From contig JAAYCL010000035.1 of the NCBI GenBank assembly GCA_012729785.1, forward strand, positions 1 through 64,000: a DNA stretch of 64,000 bases. Direction: 5' to 3'. The notes beneath the pieces were generated by a model. It ran no database searches. It was not told where the DNA came from and saw only the letters and a program-made list of their open reading frames with translations. This DNA is from Chlamydiota bacterium. GTDB taxonomy: Bacteria; Auribacterota; Tritonobacteria; UBA1439. Numbering within the stretch: the first letter of the stretch is position 1; each line of letters begins with the position of its first letter. Of this stretch, positions 57,808 through 64,000 are shown piece after piece. Position numbers and translations under genes: made by a program.

Positions 57808-59385
57808 GTGCTCCTGGAACTCCACTGCCACTCCTCGAGATACTCCGCCTGCAGCACCCTCTCCCCACTGGAGCTCGTCCGCGCCGCGCGGGCGAAGGCC
57901 CTCCAGGGGATCGTCTTCACCGAGCACCACCGCCTATGGAGCGACGAGGAGCTCCGGGCGCTTCGCGTCGAGGCGGAGGTGGAGAATCAGTTCGCCATCC
58001 TCTCCGGCCAGGAGGTCTCCACCGACGGGGGGCACGTGCTCGTCTACGGCGCGGGCGAGTCGATCGCCCCGGGCGCGACGCTGGCGCAGCTGCGGAAACG
58101 GTTCCCCCGCGCGGCCCTCGTTCTGGCGCACCCGTACCGGGGCGGCGGGGCCGTCCGATCCGCGGAACTCTGCAACCCGGCGTTCGACGCGATCGAGATC
58201 TTCAGCGGCAACCAGACGGTGCGGGAGAACTGCCGCGGGCTGATGGACTGGCACCGGCACAAGTTCACCGCCGTCTCCGGCACCGACAGCCATTCCAGCG
58301 CCTTCCTGGCGGTCTACCCAGCCCAGTTCGACCACCCGGTGCGGAGCATCGAGGAACTTGCGGGGGAGATTCGAGCGGGGCGCTGCAGGCCGTTCTTCAA
58401 GGAGGTGCCGAAATCCGGCGCGAGCCTGGAGCTCGTCGAGATCACCATCGGGACCAAGGGGGAGGACGAGGCGCGCCCGCGCCTGATCTTCAGGCGCTAC
58501 GACCGGAGGACGAAGTGGGAGAAGGCGTCGCGGGCGTTCGAAATCGTCGAGGCGATATACCGTCGGGGGTTCGACGCGGGCCCGTTCCGCGTTCCCGCGC
58601 CGATTGACCGCGAACCGGAAACCCGGACGATCATCGAGGAAGGGCTCCGCGGGAGGTCCCTCTACGACCGGCTCAAGCGCGGCGCGCCGCCGGGTGGGGG
58701 CGCCCACCTCGATCTGGCGGCGCGGTGGCTCGCCCGGTTGCATTCCCTCCGGCTCCGCGTGACGCCTCCGGACGAGTTTCTCCCGAACGAGAGGCGCCGC
58801 CTCGCCCGCTACGTGACAAGCTTCTCGAGGATCGGGCACCCGGGCGCCGAAACGGCAAAGGCGATCGCCTCGGAGGTGCTCGCCTGCGAGGCGCGCATCG
58901 TCGCCGAGGCCCCGGAGGCGCTCGTGCAGTGCCACGGCGACTACCACCCGAAGAACATCCTCATCGGCCGGGACCGGGCGGATGACGAGGCGACGCGTTT
59001 CGCCTCCGCGATCGACTTCGAGAGTTCGTACGTCGCCCCCCCCGCCTTCGACGTCGGGTGCTTTCTCGCGCAGTACGAGAACCAGTGCGCCGCGCTCCCG
59101 GGGGTGCTCGCGGAATTCCCGGCGGGGCGGTTCCTCGCGCGGTACCGCCGGCATGCCGGCGGCCTGCCGCGGGAATTCTCCGCCCACGTCCGCGTCTTCC
59201 AGGCGCGCGCGAATTTGAGCATCGCCTCCTACCTGATCGCCGTGGGGAAGGGCGACAGCGCCGATCTGGAGCGGACGATGCGCCACGCGGAGACGGCGCT
59301 CGGCCGTTCGTGCGGGCGGGGCGGTCGACGGGCGCGTGCCGTAACTCCCGCCGGCCCCATCGGCCGCGGAGGAGGAGGCGGATGA
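57808..59385 (+). CDS. PHP phosphoesterase-aminoglycoside phosphotransferase fusion protein
   Basis: A 525-residue protein from GTG 57808 with two enzyme domains. Residues about 1-205 are a PHP domain: H6-C-H8-S, FTEHH, SGQEVST, VLAHPYRG and GTDSHSS supply the metal ligands. After a linker, residues about 265-500 are an APH/choline-kinase-like domain: HLDLAARWLARLHSL, the catalytic loop VQCHGDYHPKNILIG and the metal site AIDFESSYV. PHP enzymes hydrolyse phosphate esters and APH enzymes phosphorylate small molecules, so opposing or sequential steps are combined. Substrate unknown. It overlaps the next gene by ATGA. Confidence 0.85.
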   Translation: MLLELHCHSSRYSACSTLSPLELVRAARAKALQGIVFTEHHRLWSDEELRALRVEAEVENQFAILSGQEVSTDGGHVLVYGAGESIAPGATLAQLRKRFPRAALVLAHPYRGGGAVRSAELCNPAFDAIEIFSGNQTVRENCRGLMDWHRHKFTAVSGTDSHSSAFLAVYPAQFDHPVRSIEELAGEIRAGRCRPFFKEVPKSGASLELVEITIGTKGEDEARPRLIFRRYDRRTKWEKASRAFEIVEAIYRRGFDAGPFRVPAPIDREPETRTIIEEGLRGRSLYDRLKRGAPPGGGAHLDLAARWLARLHSLRLRVTPPDEFLPNERRRLARYVTSFSRIGHPGAETAKAIASEVLACEARIVAEAPEALVQCHGDYHPKNILIGRDRADDEATRFASAIDFESSYVAPPAFDVGCFLAQYENQCAALPGVLAEFPAGRFLARYRRHAGGLPREFSAHVRVFQARANLSIASYLIAVGKGDSADLERTMRHAETALGRSCGRGGRRARAVTPAGPIGRGGGGG

Positions 59386-59747
59386 AGGTGATCTGTATCT
59401 CCGAGCGCGCGCGGTTCGAGGGGGAGTTGAACGACAGCCCCGCGGCGAGGGCGATCGCCGCGGCGCTGCCGCTTGAATCGGAAACGAACCGCTGGGGGGA
59501 CGAGATCTATTTCGACATCGGGATCGCGTGCCCTCGGGGCGGAGAAACGATGGAGTTGGGGGTCGGCGATATCGCCTACTGGCCGCAGGGACGCTGCCTC
59601 TGCGTCTTCTTCGGTCCCACCCCCGCGAGCCGCGGTCCCGCGCCGGTCCCGGCGAGTCCGGTGGCGGTGGTGGGGAGGACCGGGGCGCCCCCGGAGGTCC
59701 TCCGGTCGATCGGTGACGGCGAGAGGATCAGGGTATCGGCGGGTTGA
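59382..59747 (+). CDS. TM1367-type cyclophilin-fold protein
   Basis: A 121-residue protein matching the Cyclophil_like family: FEGELNDSPAARAIAAALPLES, NRWGDEIYFDIGI and VGDIAYWPQGRCLCVFFGPTP are its conserved blocks. The structure of TM1367 is a cyclophilin barrel but without the prolyl-isomerase residues; function is unknown. Coupled by ATGA to the PHP-APH gene, with GGAGGAGGAGGCGG upstream of the start. Confidence 0.85.
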   Translation: MKVICISERARFEGELNDSPAARAIAAALPLESETNRWGDEIYFDIGIACPRGGETMELGVGDIAYWPQGRCLCVFFGPTPASRGPAPVPASPVAVVGRTGAPPEVLRSIGDGERIRVSAG

Positions 59748-59751
59748 CGGC

Positions 59752-59783
59752 GGGGGCGCGGCGTTCGATCGAACGCGCCCCCG
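59752..59783. terminator. Long GC hairpin between convergent genes
   Basis: GCGTTCGATCGAACGC (59761-59776) is a perfect palindrome, extended by GGGGGC on the left and GCCCCC on the right with a small bulge. It lies just after the TM1367-type gene and before the end of the convergent primase-like gene. There is no U-tract, so a bidirectional terminator is plausible but unproven. Confidence 0.45.
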
Positions 59784-59864
59784 GCGGGCGGGGTATTCGC
59801 GGAATCCGCGGCGAGCGGCGGAGGCGGTCTGCGACGGCGCTCGACCGGATGCATCCGGCTCGAG

Positions 59865-61307
59865 CTACCTCGTCAGGAGCGCGTTCTTTTTATCCTCGAG
59901 GTTGAAGCCGCACCAGGGGGAGGGGCAGAAGCCCTTCTCCTGCTGCGAGACGCAGTTGAAATCCTCGAGCGAATCGAGCCCCGTCGCGATGAGGCCGCAG
60001 TAGACCCGCGCCCAGAAGTTCGCCCGCGTCTCCGCGTGGTACTTCGACCAGTCGGTGCCCCAGTCGAGCGGCTGCTCGTAGTGCGAGCGGATGAGCCCGC
60101 CGATGTGCTTCGGGTGCCAGCCGATGCTCATCAAGGTCCGGCAGACCGTCTGGATGCTCGTCGGCGTCACGAGCCCCCAGGAGGAGTTGCGCACCGCCTG
60201 CCCGGCGCAGGGGGGGATGCCGCCGAGGTCGAGGCGCCAGTACGTCTCCGGCCACCGCTCCGCGGGTTCGTGCTCCACGGCGTCGAAATCCCGGTGGAAA
60301 CGGTAGAGCGGGGAGGCGAGGTAGTCTTCGATGACCCTCCCCCATCCCGCCGCGGCGTCCGGGATCGCAGAGGAGACGGCGCCGGCGTACTCGGCGGCGC
60401 GGTCCAGGTCCCTCCTGATCTCGAGGAGCTCCTTCGAGGAGAGCGTTCCCCGGGGCACGGTGGCGTAGACCGGGAGCCGGCGGGCGAGTTCCTGGCCGAT
60501 GCGCCCGACGTAGACCTTGTGTTTCTGGTGCGTGGAAAACGAGGTCCGGATGTCGCGCATGAAGAGCGGATCGGCGTATTGCGTGATGTCGAGGTTCATC
60601 CCCTCGCGCCCGCGCGGCGTCCGCGCCGACGCGACGTCGGAGATCATCACCGGGAGCGGCCCGCGGCCGGCGGAACGCTCGATGACACGGTGGCAGAGGA
60701 ATTCGGTCAGGCGGCCGATGGCGCTGTAGCCGCGGGCGTCGCGCTCCGGGAGGGGGCGCGTGCGTTTGTTGTCGCCGCCCGGGACGACGGCGTACTTCTC
60801 CATCAGGCTCCTCTCCGGCGCCCCGATCGCCTCGAGCCGCGCGTGGACCGGCGAGGAGAACGGGATGCGGGAGACGAAATGGTAGCCGGAGGCGGTCGTG
60901 TCGTTCAGGTGCGGGATGCCGTAGCCGTCCAGGAGCTCCTCGATGAGCCGGTAGGTCGGCTCCATCAGCTCGAAGTAGGCGATCTGGTCGCCGTAGAGGC
61001 CCGCCCAGGTGTCCAGGTTGAAGTACTCGACGTCCCAGACGGCGAGGGTGGCGTCCCGGTCCCAGACGGAACGGAACAGGTCGAGCCCCTCCTCCATCAG
61101 GCCCGGGAGCCCGTCCTCGTCGGCGAGGCGAAGGGGGCGCTGGTAGCCTTGGCGCACGAGGTATTCGCCGAAGCCGACGAGGTACTCGCAGGTAAACGGC
61201 CGGCCGCCGCAGAACTCCTCGACGCGGGCGCGGACGGCGTCGCGGAGGTAGTAGTTCCGGATGGCGCGGAACGCCTCTTCGGACATCACATGGCTGAGCA
61301 TCTGCAT
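59865..61307 (-). CDS. PriS/PriL-like primase-polymerase (paralog A)
   Basis: A 480-residue protein. I assign an archaeo-eukaryotic primase core from three ordered motifs: D92-V-E94 in WDVEYFNLD (motif I), SGYHF near 140-144 (motif II), and NLDITQYADPLFMRDIRTSF followed by STHQKHK (D239 region), which parallels the Asp plus RLPxSLHxKTG block of PriS. The C-terminal third has IPPC (C366), then about 85 residues later NC, GFC and PWC, a four-cysteine set like the [4Fe-4S] domain of PriL. Start could be ATG 61307 or a Met seven codons later. It lies seven bases downstream of paralog B. Confidence 0.72.
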   Translation of the reverse strand: MQMLSHVMSEEAFRAIRNYYLRDAVRARVEEFCGGRPFTCEYLVGFGEYLVRQGYQRPLRLADEDGLPGLMEEGLDLFRSVWDRDATLAVWDVEYFNLDTWAGLYGDQIAYFELMEPTYRLIEELLDGYGIPHLNDTTASGYHFVSRIPFSSPVHARLEAIGAPERSLMEKYAVVPGGDNKRTRPLPERDARGYSAIGRLTEFLCHRVIERSAGRGPLPVMISDVASARTPRGREGMNLDITQYADPLFMRDIRTSFSTHQKHKVYVGRIGQELARRLPVYATVPRGTLSSKELLEIRRDLDRAAEYAGAVSSAIPDAAAGWGRVIEDYLASPLYRFHRDFDAVEHEPAERWPETYWRLDLGGIPPCAGQAVRNSSWGLVTPTSIQTVCRTLMSIGWHPKHIGGLIRSHYEQPLDWGTDWSKYHAETRANFWARVYCGLIATGLDSLEDFNCVSQQEKGFCPSPWCGFNLEDKKNALLTR

Positions 61308-61314
61308 CGCGAAG

Positions 61315-62730
61315 TCAGAACTTGCCGTTCCAATGGTACATGCCGAGGCTGTAGCCGCAGTTGGGCTGCCAGCAGAATCCCTTCTCGAGATGGGAGACGC
61401 AGTTGTGGTCGAGCAGCCGGTCCACCCCCGCCGCCATCAGCCCCGAGAAGAGGCGCACATAGAACGAGGAGCGGGAACCGGCGTCGAAATGCGCCCACCG
61501 GTCGGGGCCCCAACCGTAGTTCCCCTCCCACTTGGAGCGAACGAGGCCGGCGATGTGCTGCGGGTGCCAGCCGAGGGCGAGGAGGCAGCGGGTGAGGGTC
61601 TGGAGGTTGGTCGGCTTGAGCAGGTTGTCGTTCGGGATGCGGAGGGAGTGCTGGACGCATGGCGGCAAGACGCGCATGTCGAAGGCGCGGTAGGTCTTGT
61701 CCCAGACGGACCACGGGTCCTGCTTCTCGCTGTCGAACCACTGGTGGAACCGGTGCAGCTTCGAGGCCTTGTACTCCTCGACGACCTTCTTGAAGTTGAC
61801 CGAGTAGTCGGGGATGAAACAGTAGGTGCTCTTGGCGTACTCCGCGCAGTTGCGGAAGTGGCGCCGCATCGCCATGCACTCGTTGAGCGACAGCTTTCCG
61901 CGCGGGATGGCGATCTGGATCGGGGTCCCGTCGGCGATGGCGTCGCCGACCTTGTAGCGCTGGACCTTGTGCTTCTGGTGCGTCGAGAAGGCGCAGCGGA
62001 TGTCGCGCATATAGATCGGATCGCCGAAGCAGGAGAGGTCGACCGAGATCGCTTCGCGCTCCCCCTCCTTGAGGCGGCCGATGGCGACGTCGGTCAGCAT
62101 CACCGGGAGCGGGGTCGCGGCCGCCGCGGCCTTGATGACCTCGTGGGCGAGGAACTCCATCACGCGTCCCATCCCGTCGAAGGAGCGCCCGTGGCGGAGC
62201 GACACGTGCCGGTGCCGCTTGCTCAGGTTGACCCGGTACTTCCCCTCGAGCGAGTCGATCAGGTTCCCCATCCCCTCGAGCATCAGATCGGTCTTCGTCC
62301 CCGACTGTATCTGGAACGAGAAATGATACCCCTGCCCGGTCATGAGGACGAGCGGCTGGATGCCGTAGCGCCCGTAGACGTCGAGGATCGCCCTGTAGAC
62401 CGGCTCGATCTTCTTGAAGACGCCGACCTGGTCGAGGTAGACCGCGCCGGGGCGGTCGAGGTTGAAATACTCCACGTCGAGCACGCCGAGGGTGTGGACG
62501 CGGTCCCACAGGGAGCGGAAGATATCGAGGCCGCTGTCGAGGATGTAGTGGAACCCCTTCTTGGGGGTCGAGACGTACGGCTCGGGGGCGAGGTTGCCGA
62601 TGAGCGCCTCCCCGTAGCCGACGAGGTACTCCGCGGTGCAGAGCTCCGGCTCCTGGGCGCTCCCCCCGCAGTATTCCGCGATCCGCTCCTGCACCTCCGG
62701 ATCGCGGTAGTACTCCTGCGCGGTCAACAT
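61315..62730 (-). CDS. PriS/PriL-like primase-polymerase (paralog B)
   Basis: A 471-residue paralog of the downstream protein. Motifs are D85-V-E87 in LDVEYFNLD, TGQGYHFSF (131-139), SVDLSCFGDPIYMRDIRCAF (D231) and STHQKHK (249-255), again in PriS order. The C-terminal region has C358 (LPPCVQHSL), NLLKPTNLQTLTRCLLALGWHPQHI, and C444, C453, C458 (NCVSHLEKGFCWQPNCGY), resembling the PriL iron-sulfur domain. This would put the catalytic and iron-sulfur functions in one chain. Role may be primer synthesis, damage bypass or a dedicated replication module. GGGGAG lies nine bases before ATG 62730. The gene pair is probably one operon. Confidence 0.75.
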   Translation of the reverse strand: MLTAQEYYRDPEVQERIAEYCGGSAQEPELCTAEYLVGYGEALIGNLAPEPYVSTPKKGFHYILDSGLDIFRSLWDRVHTLGVLDVEYFNLDRPGAVYLDQVGVFKKIEPVYRAILDVYGRYGIQPLVLMTGQGYHFSFQIQSGTKTDLMLEGMGNLIDSLEGKYRVNLSKRHRHVSLRHGRSFDGMGRVMEFLAHEVIKAAAAATPLPVMLTDVAIGRLKEGEREAISVDLSCFGDPIYMRDIRCAFSTHQKHKVQRYKVGDAIADGTPIQIAIPRGKLSLNECMAMRRHFRNCAEYAKSTYCFIPDYSVNFKKVVEEYKASKLHRFHQWFDSEKQDPWSVWDKTYRAFDMRVLPPCVQHSLRIPNDNLLKPTNLQTLTRCLLALGWHPQHIAGLVRSKWEGNYGWGPDRWAHFDAGSRSSFYVRLFSGLMAAGVDRLLDHNCVSHLEKGFCWQPNCGYSLGMYHWNGKF

Positions 62731-62945
62731 GGCGTTGCTCCCCTTCGGGATAGATCGGCGTGGTGCGGCGGACGGGACGTTCCGAGCGAGCAGCACGTGT
62801 CGCATAGTATCGCCCAAATGCCTTTCGCCTGACCAGCACTTTTTTTGTCCGCCGAGCGGTTCCGGCCCGCCGCGCCGCGCGGCGATATTCGTTGTCGAAA
62901 TGCCCCGGTCGATCTGCTACCGTTGCAGGGGATGGAGGGGCCGCC

Positions 62946-63491
62946 ATGCCGATCGCCGCCGCCGCGTTCGTCGCGGTCGCCGTCTGGGCCGTTGTCGCGT
63001 ATAACCGGCTTGTCCGCGACGCCAACCTGGTTCGCGAGGCGTGGAGCGGAATCGACGTGCAGTTCAGGATGCGCTACGACCTCGTGCCCGCGCTCGTGGA
63101 GACGGTGAAAGGGTACCGCCTGCACGAGCGCGCGCTCTTCGAGGAGGTCGCCGCGGCGCGCGCCCGCTGCGCCGGCACCGCGTCGATCGCCGACAAGGGC
63201 GCCGCGGAGAGCGCCCTCACCCGGGGGATCCGGTCGCTCTTCGCGGTGGCGGAGGCATACCCGGAGCTCAAGGCGAGCCGCAACTTCCTCGACCTCCAGA
63301 AAAGCCTGACGGAGGTCGAGGACCGGATACAGCACGCGCGGAGGTATTACAACGGCACCGTGCGCGACTACAACATCCGCGTCGAGTCGTTCCCGGGCAT
63401 GGCCGTCGCCCGCGCCGCGAGGTTCCGCCGGGCGGACTATTTCGAGCTAGAGCTCGCCACGCAGCGCGATGCGCCGGGGGTCGTCCTGTAA
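62946..63491 (+). CDS. lemA: LemA-family membrane protein
   Basis: A 181-residue protein with an N-terminal transmembrane helix (AAAAFVAVAVWAVVAYNRLV) and the LemA helical core: VREAWSGIDVQFRMRYDLVPALVETVKGY, YPELKASRNFLDLQKSLTEVEDRI and RRYYNGTVRDYNIRVESFP, each split by helix ends. GATGGAGGGG precedes ATG 62946. LemA is often paired with DUF2207 proteins, as here. Confidence 0.92.
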   Translation: MPIAAAAFVAVAVWAVVAYNRLVRDANLVREAWSGIDVQFRMRYDLVPALVETVKGYRLHERALFEEVAAARARCAGTASIADKGAAESALTRGIRSLFAVAEAYPELKASRNFLDLQKSLTEVEDRIQHARRYYNGTVRDYNIRVESFPGMAVARAARFRRADYFELELATQRDAPGVVL

Positions 63492-63525
63492 ACCTTCCGG
63501 GACCTATGGGGTCTGTGGGGCGACG

Positions 63526-64000
63526 ATGAGCGCAGGGAAAACGCCGAGAGCGAGTCTCCGCCTCTTGTGTTTCTCCGCCGCCTCCCTCTTTCTTTTCGCC
63601 CCGCTTCCGGCCCGCGGCGCCGACGAGGTCATCCGCTCCTTCCACAGCGACATCGAGGTGCGCAGCGACGGCACGATGGCGGTCGTCGAGACGATCAGGG
63701 CGGTGAGCGCGGGGCGGGAGATCCAGCGCGGGATCTACCGCGACTTCCCCACCCGCTACCGCGACCTGTACGGCAATCGGTACCGGGTGGGGTTCGCCGT
63801 CCGGGGCGCTTCGCGCGACGGGGCGCCGGAGCAGTACCGGGTGGAGCCGCGGGGGAACGGCTACCGGGTCTATCTCGGCAGGAAAGATCTGTTCCTCGCG
63901 CCGGGAGAGCATACCTGGACGCTCGACTACGTCACCGATCGCCAGCTCGGCTTCTTCGAGGCGCACGACGAACTCTACTGGAACGTGACCGGGACCGGCT
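63526..64000 (+). CDS. DUF2207 membrane protein (N-terminal part, cut by window edge)
   Basis: The first 158 codons are visible. A signal peptide (LLCFSAASLFLFAPLPARG) leads to the DUF2207 extracytoplasmic domain: IRSFHSDIEVRSDGTMAVVETIRA, GIYRDFPTRYRD and HTWTLDYVTDRQLGFF followed by DELYWNVTG. The family continues with transmembrane helices beyond the window. It is the standard partner of the LemA gene 34 bp upstream. Confidence 0.9.
   Translation, partial: MSAGKTPRASLRLLCFSAASLFLFAPLPARGADEVIRSFHSDIEVRSDGTMAVVETIRAVSAGREIQRGIYRDFPTRYRDLYGNRYRVGFAVRGASRDGAPEQYRVEPRGNGYRVYLGRKDLFLAPGEHTWTLDYVTDRQLGFFEAHDELYWNVTGTG

Noticed and set aside
1-64000. tRNA, rRNA, prophage or integrative element
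   Set aside because: I saw no tRNA T-loop/acceptor pattern, no rRNA, and no integrase, capsid or conjugation genes by eye; a covariance-model scan would settle the RNA question.

Overview
The window is GC-rich DNA (I estimate about two thirds G+C) from a diderm, largely anaerobic bacterium. The outer membrane is shown by a TonB-dependent receptor with TonB/ExbB/ExbD, many lipoproteins and secreted proteins. The anaerobic, microaerophobic lifestyle is shown by PerR, a desulfoferrodoxin, rubrerythrin-like and ferritin proteins, a flavin reductase-rubredoxin fusion, a flavodiiron protein, a hybrid-cluster protein and a hemerythrin. There is no rRNA, tRNA, phage or CRISPR array to place it taxonomically; an uncultivated lineage is likely, but I cannot name the phylum. 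Genes are closely packed and often overlap by ATGA or GTGA, and at least three appear to be transcribed as leaderless mRNAs.

Layout. 1-8.1 kb: an accessory segment with a caspase-like peptidase, a REP-associated tyrosine transposase (RAYT) element with 20-bp inverted ends, a secreted repeat protein, a decayed RAYT fragment, a transglutaminase-like lipoprotein, GyrI-like proteins and TrmO. 8.6-13.2 kb: an oxidative-stress and thiol-redox block (perR, dfx, rubrerythrin-like, ftn, thioredoxin, CcdA/DsbD, TlpA, a truncated YyaL). 13.2-20.1 kb: small housekeeping and redox enzymes, a dispersed palindromic repeat, a ZIP transporter, Hrb-type rubredoxin and nth. 20.1-29.8 kb: a ModE-linked metal import locus. 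29.8-34.6 kb: thioredoxin, CstA, RmuC, BaiN/HI0933 flavoprotein. 34.9-41.4 kb: an Rrf2-regulated nitrosative/oxygen-stress cluster (ferredoxin, hemerythrin, Hcp, FprA) and a CDF transporter, then CopA. 43.7-53.5 kb: DUF2157/GDYXXLXY pair, a radical-SAM-like protein, a sigma-54 activator behind unusual direct repeats, cmk, a CHASE2-GGDEF protein, a MazG-like hydrolase and a LysM protein. 53.7-59.7 kb: DUF2284, DUF3786, VWA protein, deoC, a PHP-aminoglycoside-phosphotransferase fusion and a TM1367-type cyclophilin-fold protein. 59.9-62.7 kb: two tandem primase-polymerase paralogs. 62.9 kb to the end: lemA and a DUF2207 gene cut by the window edge.

Two systems stand out. First, 20149-29829 encodes a complete outer-to-inner membrane route: TonB, a receptor, ExbB/ExbD and an ECF-type importer with a fused double ATPase. 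It sits with DUF364, XdhC and THEP1-like genes and a one-domain ModE regulator. Two identical operator-like inverted repeats (CCGATATA-N10-TATATCGG) lie upstream of tonB and across the promoter of the receptor operon. I infer uptake of molybdate, tungstate or a chelate of them. Second, 59865-62730 encodes two paralogous proteins that each join a PriS-like archaeo-eukaryotic primase catalytic core to a C-terminal four-cysteine domain resembling the iron-sulfur domain of PriL, an architecture usually split between two subunits in archaea and eukaryotes.
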